33,350 bases of DNA from an uncultured Lachnospiraceae bacterium (GCA_910577165.1 CAJTLX010000039.1:1-33350), one strand, 5' to 3'; numbered from the stretch's first letter, positions 1 through 8,178 are shown. The notes: generated by a model from the sequence alone, not told the origin. Program-made: numbers and translations.

Positions 1-36
1 AGGTAATTGTCCTCCCGTTGGTCGGACGGCGAATTA

Positions 37-82
37 GCACTGGTATAATGTCTGATGACATTATACCATATTGCTCCGATAT
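37..82. repeat. Palindromic intergenic repeat, copy A
   Basis: A perfect 12-bp inverted repeat, TGGTATAATGTC at 41-52 and GACATTATACCA at 57-68 around a TGAT loop. Flanking bases CTCCGATAT (74-82) resemble the TCTCCGAACAT that follows copy B near 20595. Two related palindromes lie at 20555-20602 and 20667-20703. Each arm contains a TATAAT-like hexamer, so the element could also act as a promoter. No gene is visible from 1 to 135. Confidence 0.6.
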
Positions 83-135
83 GTTCTCATTTGTGCACGA
101 ATCGTTTTCTGGTGTACACGAATTGCAGGAAAAAT

Positions 136-187
136 AAAAAAGCAGAAATCGTCCCTTTTTTATTCTAAGGAACTTTTTCTGCTTTTT
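136..187 (-). terminator. Rho-independent terminator of the XRE gene
   Basis: On the minus strand a stem of AAAAAGCAGAAA (176-187 read in reverse) pairs with TTTCTGCTTTTT (137-148 in reverse). An inner helix is formed by the GTTCCTT and AAGGGAC segments with one mismatch, and the stem is followed by a T-rich run down to about 131. It lies 27 bases past the stop of the XRE gene. Confidence 0.8.
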
Positions 188-213
188 ATCCAAGATAAAA
201 TTAAAAATCTGTG

Positions 214-600
214 CTACTCTTCTTCCTCTGTGGTTTTTAACCTCTTCATCTTTTCCTCGTAAGCCACCAAAAGTTTTTTCTCATTGCGAAATGCCTCCGC
301 CAACAACTGCATCTGCATTTCTGTACAATCCGTTAGCTGCTGATCAATCTCTCGCAAGATCAGTGCGCATAATTCCCCTTTTGCACAGACCTTTTCTGTC
401 AGCAATTCCCCCGGTCTGACCTCCAATGCATTTACAAGATTCACTAATACCGGCAGACTAAACTTAGTCTTTCCAGTTTCAATATCACTCATATAAGGCA
501 CCGAGACCTCAATCTTTTCCGCAAGCTTTGCTTGGGATAATTCGCGCTCCTCCCGGTACTTTTTTATTCTTTTTCCAATTTCTTTATAATTAGGTTCCAT
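214..600 (-). CDS. XRE-family helix-turn-helix transcriptional regulator
   Basis: A 128-residue protein with a Cro/C1-type helix-turn-helix at about residues 8-62 (IGKRIKKYREERELSQAKLA, then the VPYMSDIETGK recognition region). The rest is a helical, charged tail ending in EEEE with no recognisable ligand or peptidase domain. Such proteins bind DNA as dimers and usually act as local repressors; the target is not evident. The start is supported by GGAGGAAATATCTC before ATG. It stands alone, with its own terminator at 136-187 and hairpins in the upstream gap. It could be a chromosomal housekeeping regulator or a remnant of a mobile element; no phage or plasmid gene is next to it in this window. 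Confidence 0.88.
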   Translation of the reverse strand: MEPNYKEIGKRIKKYREERELSQAKLAEKIEVSVPYMSDIETGKTKFSLPVLVNLVNALEVRPGELLTEKVCAKGELCALILREIDQQLTDCTEMQMQLLAEAFRNEKKLLVAYEEKMKRLKTTEEEE

Positions 601-742
601 GAGATATTTCCTCCACTCTAATTCTATTGGAAATCCTCATAAAACAAAATAAAGTATCCCAAAATTTTCAAAAAATCTTGTTCAACTTTTACAAAATTCT
701 ATATTCTCACACCTAAATTATCACCTAAAATATTAGTTTCTA

Positions 743-794
743 AAACAAGTTGAGAAGCGATCACATAAAATCAAAACCACTCCCCAACTTGTTT
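743..794 (-). repeat. Inverted repeat / second hairpin upstream of the XRE gene
   Basis: AAACAAGTTG (743-752) and CAACTTGTTT (785-794) are exact complements. On the minus strand the stem extends inward through GGGAG against CTTCT with two G-U pairs, giving about 15 pairs round a loop of about 22 bases, followed by TTTTAG. It lies 32 bases beyond the carbonic anhydrase hairpin, so it may be a back-up terminator, a small structured RNA or a leader element for the XRE gene. Confidence 0.5.
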
Positions 795-825
795 AAATTT
801 ATTTTCCAAATTTTTAGTCTTCTGC

Positions 826-866
826 AACAAGAAATCCCCCACATTAAATGTGGGGGATTTCTTGTT
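826..866 (-). terminator. Long perfect hairpin after the carbonic anhydrase gene
   Basis: A perfect inverted repeat with 20-bp arms, 826-845 and 847-866, around a single central base. The core is ATCCCCCACATT paired with AATGTGGGGGAT. It begins 11 bases after the stop of the carbonic anhydrase gene and is the probable transcription end of the gpmI-carbonic anhydrase unit. The U-rich part is inside the 3' arm (ATTTCTTGTT) rather than a clean T-run, and the symmetry means it could work on both strands. Confidence 0.7.
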
Positions 867-877
867 CGATTTCTGAT

Positions 878-1438
878 TTACAGAAACTCCACTGCGCCAT
901 CTTCAATATGATAGATGGCTCCGACAACACTTACCTCGTCCCCGTCTTTTATTCCAAGGCTTTCAGAGATTACCGAAACGCTCTGCTTAACATTTAGGCA
1001 GGACGCACGAAAATCATCTTTCTCATCGCCGATCGCTCTGCGGATCTCGTCGGTAATATACTTGACAAAGCCAGATGGCTCATCGTGGATCGCAGCCCCC
1101 ACCGCGCCGCAGTGATCATGACCTAATACCACGACAAGCTTGCAGCCTAGATGCTCCACGCCGTACTCCACACTTCCGAGCTGATGGTGATCCATCACAT
1201 TTCCCGCCACACGAATCACAAATAATTCCCCGATCCCGGCAGTGAAAATATCCTCCGGGACAACACGCGAGTCGGAACAGGTGATCACAATTGCGTAAGG
1301 ACTCTGACCATTCTCGCAGGTTGCCTTGCGAAGTTTTAGCGAGATATCCCCCGGATTAGTCGACGCGCTCAGATAGCGTTTATTTCCCTCCTCAAGCCTT
1401 GCCATCGCCTCTCTTGCACTTAAATTTTCCTTATGCAT
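878..1438 (-). CDS. Beta-class carbonic anhydrase
   Basis: A 186-residue cytoplasmic zinc enzyme converting CO2 and water to bicarbonate and a proton. The beta-class zinc site is visible: C54-S-D56-S-R58 (CSDSR) and H107-D-H-C110 (GHDHCGAVG), giving the Cys-His-Cys ligand set and the Asp-Arg dyad. The length fits small bacterial beta enzymes. The start is supported by AGAGGGGGATTTTTT before ATG. It lies 36 bases after gpmI with no terminator between, so co-transcription is likely, and the long hairpin at 826-866 ends the unit. In a fermentative anaerobe it would supply bicarbonate for carboxylases; that role is inference. The family call is firm. Confidence 0.95.
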   Translation of the reverse strand: MHKENLSAREAMARLEEGNKRYLSASTNPGDISLKLRKATCENGQSPYAIVITCSDSRVVPEDIFTAGIGELFVIRVAGNVMDHHQLGSVEYGVEHLGCKLVVVLGHDHCGAVGAAIHDEPSGFVKYITDEIRRAIGDEKDDFRASCLNVKQSVSVISESLGIKDGDEVSVVGAIYHIEDGAVEFL

Positions 1439-1474
1439 AAAAAATCCCCCTCTTCTTAAATCTTTTTTATTTCA

Positions 1475-3019
1475 CTACCTCTTAATCAGCAGTGATTTTC
1501 CTGTCATTTCCTTTGGCTGTTCCATTTCCATCATCTCGATCATCGTCGGGATAATATCGGCAAGGCAGCCGCCCTCGCGCAGAGTATACGCAGGATCATA
1601 GTTGACCAGAATAAATGGCACCGGATTGGTCGTGTGCGCGGTAAATGGCACACCCGTCTCATAATCGACAAGCTGCTCGCAATTTCCGTGATCCGCACAG
1701 ATAAACATCTGTCCATCCACGGAAAGTAATGCGTCATATGCTTTGCCGACACAGGCATCCACCGCCTCCACCGCTTTTACCGCAGCGTCTATGATCCCCG
1801 TGTGACCAACCATATCCGGATTAGCAAAATTGATAATGATCACATCATATTTCAGAGATTTGATGGCTTCCACCAGTTTATCCGCCACCTCGTAGGCACT
1901 CATCTCCGGCTTTAGATCGTAGGTCGCAACTTTCGGCGAATTGACTAAGATGCGCTCTTCACCCGGATTTGGAGCCTCCACCCCACCGTTAAAAAAGAAG
2001 GTGACGTGGGCGTACTTCTCCGTCTCCGCAATGCGTGCCTGGGTCTTTCCATGTGCCGCAAGATACTCGCCAAAGGTATTGTTTAAAGAAATTTTCTGGA
2101 ATGCTACTGTCTTATTTGGAATGGTCACATCATACTCGGAGAAGCAGACATAGGTCGTCTTTACTCTTCCGCCCTTTCTCTCAAATCCGGTAAAATCGTC
2201 ACAGCAGAACGCGCGTGTAATCTCTCTGGCGCGATCCGGGCGGAAATTATAAAAAATAATTGAGTCGCCATCTTTAATGGTCGCCACTGGCGCGCCATCC
2301 TTCTCAATCACAGTTGGCACAACAAACTCGTCCGTCACTTCTTCCTTGTAGGAATCGGATACCGCGCAGATCGGACACGCTGCTTTCTTTCCCTCGCCGT
2401 AGACCATCGCCGCGTATGCCTTCTCCACGCGATCCCAGCGATTATCGCGATCCATTACATAGTAACGCCCCATCACGGTCGCGACCTCACCCACACCGAT
2501 CTCCTTCATTTTCTCACCCAGTTCAATCAGAAATTCCTTCCCGGAAGTCGGAGCAGTGTCACGCCCATCTAAGAATGCGTGGACATAAACCTTTTTTAAT
2601 CCCTCACGCTTCGCAAGGGTAAGAAGCCCGTATAGATGCGTGTTGTGGCTGTGTACACCGCCGCTTGAGAGCAACCCGTACAGATGCAATGAAGAATCGT
2701 TCTCCTTGCAGTTCTTTACCGCCCGCAGCAATTCCTCATTCTTATAGAAATCACCGTCCTCAATCTCTTTGGTGATGCGGGTCAGTTCCTGATAGACAAT
2801 ACGTCCCGCCCCCATATTTAAATGTCCGACCTCGGAATTGCCCATCTGTCCGTCCGGCAGTCCCACGGCCATACCCGAAGCGTATCCTTTTACAAATGGA
2901 TATTGTTCCATCAACTTATCAATTACCGGAGTCTTTGCGATCGCCGCCGCGTTCGCCTCCTTCTTATCATTCAATCCGAATCCGTCTAAAATCATTAATA
3001 CTGTAGGTTTCTTTGCCAT
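1475..3019 (-). CDS. gpmI: 2,3-bisphosphoglycerate-independent phosphoglycerate mutase
   Basis: A 514-residue enzyme interconverting 3- and 2-phosphoglycerate in glycolysis, of the alkaline-phosphatase-like metalloenzyme class using two Mn ions. Visible are the N-terminal metal motif LMILDGFG, the phosphoserine nucleophile S62 in QMGNSEVGHLNMGAGR, SSGGVHSH, DGRDT, and C-terminal metal ligands in FANPDMVGHTG and ADHGNCE. The length matches the family. An in-frame start lies 21 codons upstream, but ATG at 3019 is preferred: it has AAGGAGGCAAAT directly before it and starts the conserved MAKKPTVLMILDG. A plausible promoter lies at 3066-3093. It precedes the carbonic anhydrase gene in the same unit. 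Confidence 0.97.
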   Translation of the reverse strand: MAKKPTVLMILDGFGLNDKKEANAAAIAKTPVIDKLMEQYPFVKGYASGMAVGLPDGQMGNSEVGHLNMGAGRIVYQELTRITKEIEDGDFYKNEELLRAVKNCKENDSSLHLYGLLSSGGVHSHNTHLYGLLTLAKREGLKKVYVHAFLDGRDTAPTSGKEFLIELGEKMKEIGVGEVATVMGRYYVMDRDNRWDRVEKAYAAMVYGEGKKAACPICAVSDSYKEEVTDEFVVPTVIEKDGAPVATIKDGDSIIFYNFRPDRAREITRAFCCDDFTGFERKGGRVKTTYVCFSEYDVTIPNKTVAFQKISLNNTFGEYLAAHGKTQARIAETEKYAHVTFFFNGGVEAPNPGEERILVNSPKVATYDLKPEMSAYEVADKLVEAIKSLKYDVIIINFANPDMVGHTGIIDAAVKAVEAVDACVGKAYDALLSVDGQMFICADHGNCEQLVDYETGVPFTAHTTNPVPFILVNYDPAYTLREGGCLADIIPTMIEMMEMEQPKEMTGKSLLIKR

Positions 3020-3065
3020 ATTTGCCTCCTTGTTTTCCATCTCAGGAATAAAATTACATAACTGC

Positions 3066-3093
3066 TTTATATATTTTCTCACATTTTTTTCAA
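3066..3093 (-). promoter_or_regulatory. Candidate sigma-A promoter of gpmI
   Basis: On the minus strand TTGAAA (3088-3093), a 16-base spacer and TATAAA (3066-3071). It sits in the short gap between lacI and gpmI, about 47 bases before the gpmI start, and would let gpmI be expressed independently of lacI. Read by eye only. Confidence 0.5.
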
Positions 3094-3097
3094 ATAA

Positions 3098-4132
3098 TCA
3101 AGCAAAATCTCTCACACTTTTACGCACGGTAAGTTTTGGGGGAAGGACAATTTTTGACAGATCCTGGCACACACTATTTTGCAAGCTTCCGAACAGCAGG
3201 CGGCACGCCTCCCTTGCAAGCAGTTCAATATCCTGGACAACCGTGGTCAGCTCCACGCTAAGAAGGTAATTTTTCAGAGAGTCGTCATAACTGACAATCG
3301 AATAATCCTGCGGAACCCTGCGCCCCTCCTCATAGAGTTTTCTTAAGAATCCAAGGGTCATCATATCATTGCAGACAAAGGCAGCTGTGCAATCCGTTGC
3401 CAGCAGTGCCTGCGCTGCCAGATACCCGCTTTCAATATGGTAATCCCCCTTTTTCAGATATTTCTGCCGCACCGGGACACGGCACTCCTTTAACGCCCGC
3501 AAATACCCGTTAAGACGGCTTTTTCCACTTCCCTCCTTGTCATCACGGTACACACAGCCAATTTTTCTATGTCCCTGCGAAAGCAGATATTTTGCCGCCA
3601 GATATCCTCCCTGTTCATGATCAAAACTTACCCGTGCACAGTCAATTTCAGACCTTGTGCGGTCAATCATAACATAGGGCATAGTAAGAAGAGCGAGTTC
3701 TCCCGCCAATTCCTTTTCATCCTCCAAAGATTCCATGCTCAAAATCAGAAAGATACCATCCACACCCCTGGATTCCAATACCCGCAAAAGTTTCCAGTCA
3801 TTTTCCTTTCTGTCATCCGAACTTGCGATAATCAGCGAGTACCCCGCCTCGCGGCAACGATTTTCAATCTGTTTTGCCAGTGAAGAAAAAAATGTATTTT
3901 CGATATCCGGCAAAATCAGGGCGAGCATATGGGATTTTCGAGTAGCCAAACTTTTTGCTGCCTGGTTTACCACATAGTTTTCCCGCCTTGCTATCTCGCG
4001 CACAAGCTGCCTTTTTTCCTCCGAGATCCTGCATGGTCTGTCATTTAAAATCAGGGAAACCGCAGCGGGAGAAATGCCCGCTTCCCTCGCGATATCCTTA
4101 ATAGTGATTTTCTTTTTCTGAGTTTCCTTCAT
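3098..4132 (-). CDS. LacI/GalR-family transcriptional regulator
   Basis: A 344-residue regulator. The N-terminus has the LacI-type helix-turn-helix (ITIKDIAREAGISPAAVSLI, about residues 9-28) and hinge (NQAAKSLATRKS, about 57-68), followed by a periplasmic-binding-protein-like effector domain. It lies beyond the terminator of the nucleoside/ribose operon, on the same strand. LacI-type operators with a central CG lie in front of that operon (8297-8314 and 8357-8374), so it is the natural candidate to bind them, possibly as an RbsR-like sensor of a ribose or nucleoside-derived ligand; this is inference. The start codon has no clear Shine-Dalgarno; instead an 11-bp direct repeat CATAAAATTTA (4130-4140, 4149-4159) overlaps it. 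Confidence 0.92.
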   Translation of the reverse strand: MKETQKKKITIKDIAREAGISPAAVSLILNDRPCRISEEKRQLVREIARRENYVVNQAAKSLATRKSHMLALILPDIENTFFSSLAKQIENRCREAGYSLIIASSDDRKENDWKLLRVLESRGVDGIFLILSMESLEDEKELAGELALLTMPYVMIDRTRSEIDCARVSFDHEQGGYLAAKYLLSQGHRKIGCVYRDDKEGSGKSRLNGYLRALKECRVPVRQKYLKKGDYHIESGYLAAQALLATDCTAAFVCNDMMTLGFLRKLYEEGRRVPQDYSIVSYDDSLKNYLLSVELTTVVQDIELLAREACRLLFGSLQNSVCQDLSKIVLPPKLTVRKSVRDFA

Positions 4133-4262
4133 AAAATTTAAGTAAGCACATAAAATTTACTGCCCTTTCGCAGCAGTGCCCCTCCCCTTTCCTTTTATGT
4201 TCTTTATTTATTCCCACGAAAATTTTCCCGCCGAATAATTACATTTTATCCCTTACACTACA

Positions 4263-4291
4263 AAAAAGCAAGGGAGATTCCCTTGCTTTTT
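4263..4291 (-). terminator. Terminator after the DcuC-family permease gene
   Basis: A perfect inverted repeat, AAAAAGCAAGGGA (4263-4275) and TCCCTTGCTTTTT (4279-4291), with a 3-base loop. A-runs and T-runs on both sides allow action on either strand. It lies 54 bases after the permease stop and separates that operon from lacI. Confidence 0.85.
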
Positions 4292-4345
4292 CGTACACCT
4301 TACTTTGCAGTATTTCTACCCGGTTCCTCTATTCTGTTCTTATAG

Positions 4346-5761
4346 TTACAGGAACATAATCAGCGAAAGCACAAACATAAATACCACGCCGGCAATCATC
4401 GGAACGGAAGTTCGCTTTACAATTTCAAGCGGCTCCCTCTTTACAGAACCTGCCACAATCATTACTACCGCGGATACTGGTGATACGGCGCGCAGCAGAT
4501 TTCCTGCCAAGCCCATTGGGATGGATACTGCTAACACACTGATTCCCGCCGCCGCTGCAAGAGGCACCATAAGGGGCACCATTGCAAAGAAGAGTGCAGT
4601 ACCACTGCCACTTAATAATACAATTAAGGCGGTCAAAGCAACTAAAATTAACGGAAGCACAAACCCTAGTCCCGAACCCTGAAGCCCAGTCATTGCTTCC
4701 TGCAATGCCGCGATAAGTCCGATGGTCTTTAACCCGGTAACAAATACTGTACCTGCTACAAGCAGTGCAACGATCGGCATTGCGCCGCCCATTCCCTTGA
4801 AGAAGGATTCTGTCTGATCTAAGGTCTTGCGTGCACTGCGGTTTCTTACCAACTCGCAGATAATCGCAATGACAAACGAGAACAGAGTTGCTACCTCAAC
4901 GCTTAAATCAATCTTTGCCCCTGTAATTTTTTGTATAGCAAAAACGAAAATCAGCATTAAGATCGGCAGCAGCGGCAAGATTGCATATACGGTACGGAAA
5001 AGTGTACCACCTTCCACCTTCTCCACTTCCACCTTATTTTGCAGTTCGCTATTTCCCTTCTTGTCTTTCTTATCCATCCACTTCTGCCAGAAATAGTGTA
5101 CTGCTGCCATCACAAAGAGAGTTGGAACCGATACGATCGCATGGTAGCGAAATACATAATCGCTTGCAGTAAGCCCCGCAAATTCCGCAGTGTTTGCTAA
5201 TTCTGCCGCGATCGCCACATTATCGCTGCCAAGAGGTGTAGGCATAACGGTTGCGGTCGTCGCAATAATTCCCGCCGCAGTAAGTGTACTCATCCCCGCC
5301 TGAATCATAATCGGGTAGAGTGTCGCAAGCAAGATAATGGCAAGGTTTGACGCGCTCGGCACTACCAGAGATAATAAATTACCAATTAAAAATACCACCG
5401 GCACAAGAATATATACGGACTTGATCTTTCCGATAGGCTTTGTCAGCACACTAACCGTTACATTATTCGCCTTGATCGAATTCATATAAGCGGAATAGCC
5501 GCCCAAAATCAAAATGATAAATCCGGATGAACTGATCGTGGATTTAAATTGATCGGCAATGGCTTTTAGCGGGTCAAGCCAGGCCATACCTGTCGAGGTA
5601 AAATTTCCTCCGCCAATGGTATTTCCCATCGCCATACCAATATACATAAGGATAATTCCAATCACAAAGAGAGTGATCTTAATATCCATCTTTTTGATCA
5701 GCATAAAGACTACTAAAGCAACGGATACAATTGCCGCAATATACATAATTGCAGTTTCCAT
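4346..5761 (-). CDS. DcuC-family membrane permease, probably nucleoside- or ribose-related
   Basis: A 471-residue polytopic membrane protein with about twelve hydrophobic segments (for example MYIAAIVSVALVVFMLI at the N-terminus and VPMIAGVVFMFVLSLIMFL at the C-terminus). Sequence character fits the DcuC/ArsB-like ion-transporter superfamily; the conserved-looking stretch PSASNLAIILLATLYPI and GSGTALFFAMVPLMVPLAAA fit such carriers. Named DcuC members exchange C4-dicarboxylates, but this gene follows ribokinase and nucleoside hydrolase in one operon (54-base gap) and no dicarboxylate enzyme is near, so I infer a nucleoside, ribose or purine-base substrate. The start has AGGAGGAAAGT immediately before ATG. 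Family fairly sure, substrate unproven. Confidence 0.8.
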   Translation of the reverse strand: METAIMYIAAIVSVALVVFMLIKKMDIKITLFVIGIILMYIGMAMGNTIGGGNFTSTGMAWLDPLKAIADQFKSTISSSGFIILILGGYSAYMNSIKANNVTVSVLTKPIGKIKSVYILVPVVFLIGNLLSLVVPSASNLAIILLATLYPIMIQAGMSTLTAAGIIATTATVMPTPLGSDNVAIAAELANTAEFAGLTASDYVFRYHAIVSVPTLFVMAAVHYFWQKWMDKKDKKGNSELQNKVEVEKVEGGTLFRTVYAILPLLPILMLIFVFAIQKITGAKIDLSVEVATLFSFVIAIICELVRNRSARKTLDQTESFFKGMGGAMPIVALLVAGTVFVTGLKTIGLIAALQEAMTGLQGSGLGFVLPLILVALTALIVLLSGSGTALFFAMVPLMVPLAAAAGISVLAVSIPMGLAGNLLRAVSPVSAVVMIVAGSVKREPLEIVKRTSVPMIAGVVFMFVLSLIMFL

Positions 5762-5815
5762 ACTTTCCTCCTATTCTGTCGCAGAATGCGACACGGTTTT
5801 GTTTAGGCTGACTGC

Positions 5816-6736
5816 CTATCTACACTTTCCAACCGCTTCAAGGAACCATGTGCGGAATCTTTCCTGATCAATATTCATACATACCCTTGCATTCGGCTCC
5901 TTCTTCAAATATCCTTTTAGATCCACCAAAGTGCAGCCCGCAGTCATTGTTCCAGCCAGTTCCACATCCACATAAGTTTCTTCAACGGTAAACAGATCCG
6001 GACATAAGAGATAGGCAACCGCACAGCTATCATACATTTTAAGCCCAGTATTAAATGTTCCTCCACGGTACTTTTTAAACAGACAGTGCGCCATTTTCCC
6101 GACTTCGCCAAGTTCTAAAAGTTTCTGTGTATCCTCCGGCATTACCAGTGCCTTCCAGCCCACATCAAGCCCTGCCATCACAATTGGCACACCGGAAGAA
6201 AATACCATCTTCGCCGCCTCCGGATCGGTCGCAATATTAAACTCCGACATTACTCCCTTGTTTCCGCGTGTGGCGGAACCACCCATTAAAACAATCTCCT
6301 CAATTTTCTCCTTTACTTCCGGGTAAAGTGCAAATAAAAGGGCGATATTGGTAAGCGGTGCGATCGGCATCAGTGTGATCTTCTCCTCGCTCTCCATAAT
6401 TGTGCGGTACATCGCATTGACTGCATTCTCCTTTAGCAGCAATTCCTTCTTTGGTTCCGGGAAATCAAATCCTTCCATACCGCTTGCTCCATGTACGTTT
6501 GAGGCATCGACAAGCTCACAGATCAGTGGGTGATCCGCCCCCGCTGCCACCGGCACATCCTTCTCAAAAAACGCGAGCAGACGCAAAGCATTGTTTGTCA
6601 CTTTCTCTAAGGAAACATTTCCTGCTACTGTCGTGATCAATTTTACGTCAAGTTCTTCTGAAAACAGCGCGATCGCAATGGCAAGCGCGTCATCGATCCC
6701 CGGATCTGTGTCAATAATAATTGGTCTCTTACTCAT
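5816..6736 (-). CDS. Inosine-uridine-preferring-type nucleoside hydrolase
   Basis: A 306-residue calcium-dependent hydrolase that splits the N-glycosidic bond of nucleosides to free base and ribose. The family signature DTDPGIDD (residues 9-16) gives the metal aspartates; also present are NVHGASG, the central EFNIATDPEAA motif and the C-terminal metal aspartate D236. At residue 235, next to D236, there is Tyr (KMYDSCAV) where many bacterial members have the catalytic His (HD). This may shift specificity or mechanism. ATG at 6736 is preferred over one 15 codons upstream because AAGGAGGATTTTT precedes it and the conserved sequence begins there. It sits between ribokinase (60-base gap) and the permease (54-base gap). 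Confidence 0.93.
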   Translation of the reverse strand: MSKRPIIIDTDPGIDDALAIAIALFSEELDVKLITTVAGNVSLEKVTNNALRLLAFFEKDVPVAAGADHPLICELVDASNVHGASGMEGFDFPEPKKELLLKENAVNAMYRTIMESEEKITLMPIAPLTNIALLFALYPEVKEKIEEIVLMGGSATRGNKGVMSEFNIATDPEAAKMVFSSGVPIVMAGLDVGWKALVMPEDTQKLLELGEVGKMAHCLFKKYRGGTFNTGLKMYDSCAVAYLLCPDLFTVEETYVDVELAGTMTAGCTLVDLKGYLKKEPNARVCMNIDQERFRTWFLEAVGKCR

Positions 6737-6796
6737 AAAAATCCTCCTTACTTTCTCTTTATACTCAGCGAAGCAAACCACATTCGCCGGATACCA

Positions 6797-7693
6797 TTAC
6801 ACTTCCTCGCGGTACGGGATCGCCTGCTGCGCACCGTAACGCATAATCGTTAATGCCGCCGCTTTTGTCGCATAGCGCACGCTCTCCTCAATCTCTTTCT
6901 CCTCCGCCAGACACGCGGAGAGTACACCGATAAAGGTATCGCCCGCCGCCGTTGTGTCCACAACTTCCACGCGCTCTGCCGGCACACTGTAAAGTGTTTC
7001 CCCGACATTAAAAATACTTCCCCTGCTGCCAAGCGTGATAATTACCTGCTTTGCTCCGAGCCGCCGCATACTCTCGATTGCCTTTTTACAGCTCTCCTCC
7101 TCCTGCGGAAAGATCCCCGTCTGGTACTTTGACTCCGTCTGATTGACCACCAAAAGATCGATAAACGGATAATATTTTTCCGGAATAATCTTGGCTGGAG
7201 CAGGGTTAAAAATAGTGTACATTCCCAGCTCTCTGGCATATTCCAGAGAGGCGAGAACCGTGTTTTGCTCACATTCATACTGTGTTACAAAAATATCTCC
7301 CGGCGAGACGATGCGCCCTAATACTTCCTTTACATCCGCCGCTCTCAACTCATGGTTTGTTCCCGGGCTTAAAATAATTCGGTTGTCCCCCTCATGGCAG
7401 GTGATAATCGCCACCCCGGTCTGCCCGGTTTCACTTACTCTTACTTCCCCGCAGTCCACCCGGTAGCCCTGCAATACTTCAAGAAGTTTTTTGCCAAACA
7501 CATCTTCTCCAACACACGCAATCATCTTTGTGGGTGCGCCAAATTTTGCTGCCGCCACCGCCTGATTGCCGCCCTTCCCTCCGGGATTGGAGAGAAAATT
7601 ATTGCCCTCCACGGTCTCCCCCTGCTGTGGCATTCTCTCACAGCGGATCGTCAAATCCATATTAAGACTTCCAAATACAATAACCTGCTTCAT
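6797..7693 (-). CDS. rbsK: Ribokinase (PfkB family)
   Basis: A 298-residue sugar kinase phosphorylating ribose to ribose 5-phosphate with ATP. PfkB signatures are clear: GGKGGNQAVAAAKFG (residues 38-52) near the substrate site, and DTTAAGDTFIGVL (246-258), with D252 the expected catalytic base in the anion hole. The length and N-terminus (VIVFGSLNMDLTIRCERMPQ) match ribokinases. AGGAAGGGATAAAAA precedes the ATG. The operon has no ribose ABC transporter genes; instead the next gene is a nucleoside hydrolase, so the ribose probably comes from nucleosides inside the cell. Closely related kinases can act on deoxyribose or nucleosides. Confidence 0.94.
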   Translation of the reverse strand: MKQVIVFGSLNMDLTIRCERMPQQGETVEGNNFLSNPGGKGGNQAVAAAKFGAPTKMIACVGEDVFGKKLLEVLQGYRVDCGEVRVSETGQTGVAIITCHEGDNRIILSPGTNHELRAADVKEVLGRIVSPGDIFVTQYECEQNTVLASLEYARELGMYTIFNPAPAKIIPEKYYPFIDLLVVNQTESKYQTGIFPQEEESCKKAIESMRRLGAKQVIITLGSRGSIFNVGETLYSVPAERVEVVDTTAAGDTFIGVLSACLAEEKEIEESVRYATKAAALTIMRYGAQQAIPYREEV

Positions 7694-7737
7694 TTTTTAT
7701 CCCTTCCTCCTTCCTCTCTGCGCTGTTTTTACTACTG

Positions 7738-8178
7738 TTACAGGAGAGAATTTACAGGCAAATCTTGATTAACCAACTGTGTCATTCCGCTTCCCTGCCC
7801 GTCGTAGGGGCGGATGCGAAATCCAAATTTCTCGTAAAATCCCTCCTTTCCGGTAAGTGCCATCAATCCGGCATAAGCATTGCGGCAGCCATGTTCCTTG
7901 ATATAGCACATCAACTCTTCCATAATCATACGCCCGATTCCACAGTGCTGCTTTTTCGGCTCCACAACAACATCCTTAATGAAAAAAACAATTCTTCCAT
8001 CGCCGACAATCCGACCAATGCCAACTGGAATTTCCCCCTCCTTTACCACAACGGAGAACAATGTATGCGCAAGTGCCTCCTCTACATCCTCCCTCTCATA
8101 ATGCTGCAAGGAAACCTTTTCCCGAAGATGTTCATATACTTCCGGGGTAAGCGCGTTTTTTTCAATGCGGTATTCCAT
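7738..8178 (-). CDS. GNAT-family N-acetyltransferase
   Basis: A 146-residue GCN5-related acetyltransferase. The acetyl-CoA-binding motif A is seen as KKQHCGIGRMIMEELMCYI, following the strands VGIGRIVGDGRIVFFIKDVVV; the C-terminal GKEGFYEKFGFRIRP is the usual motif B ending. The substrate cannot be read from sequence. It is the first gene of the unit, 44 bases before ribokinase, which is unusual company for a sugar-nucleoside operon. ATG at 8178 is preferred to an in-frame start 11 codons upstream: GTGGAGGG lies about 10 bases before it and homology-like sequence starts with MEYRIEK. The mRNA leader from the promoter is about 200 bases and holds both operators. Confidence 0.88.
   Translation of the reverse strand: MEYRIEKNALTPEVYEHLREKVSLQHYEREDVEEALAHTLFSVVVKEGEIPVGIGRIVGDGRIVFFIKDVVVEPKKQHCGIGRMIMEELMCYIKEHGCRNAYAGLMALTGKEGFYEKFGFRIRPYDGQGSGMTQLVNQDLPVNSLL

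Noticed and set aside
71..262. 63-codon plus-strand ORF at the left end
   Set aside because: It runs through the XRE terminator and the 3' end of the XRE gene; composition reflects the hairpin and T-runs.
2314..2622. 102-codon plus-strand ORF rich in Arg, Ser and Pro
   Set aside because: Antisense shadow inside gpmI; the same explains the other plus-strand ORFs within minus-strand genes.
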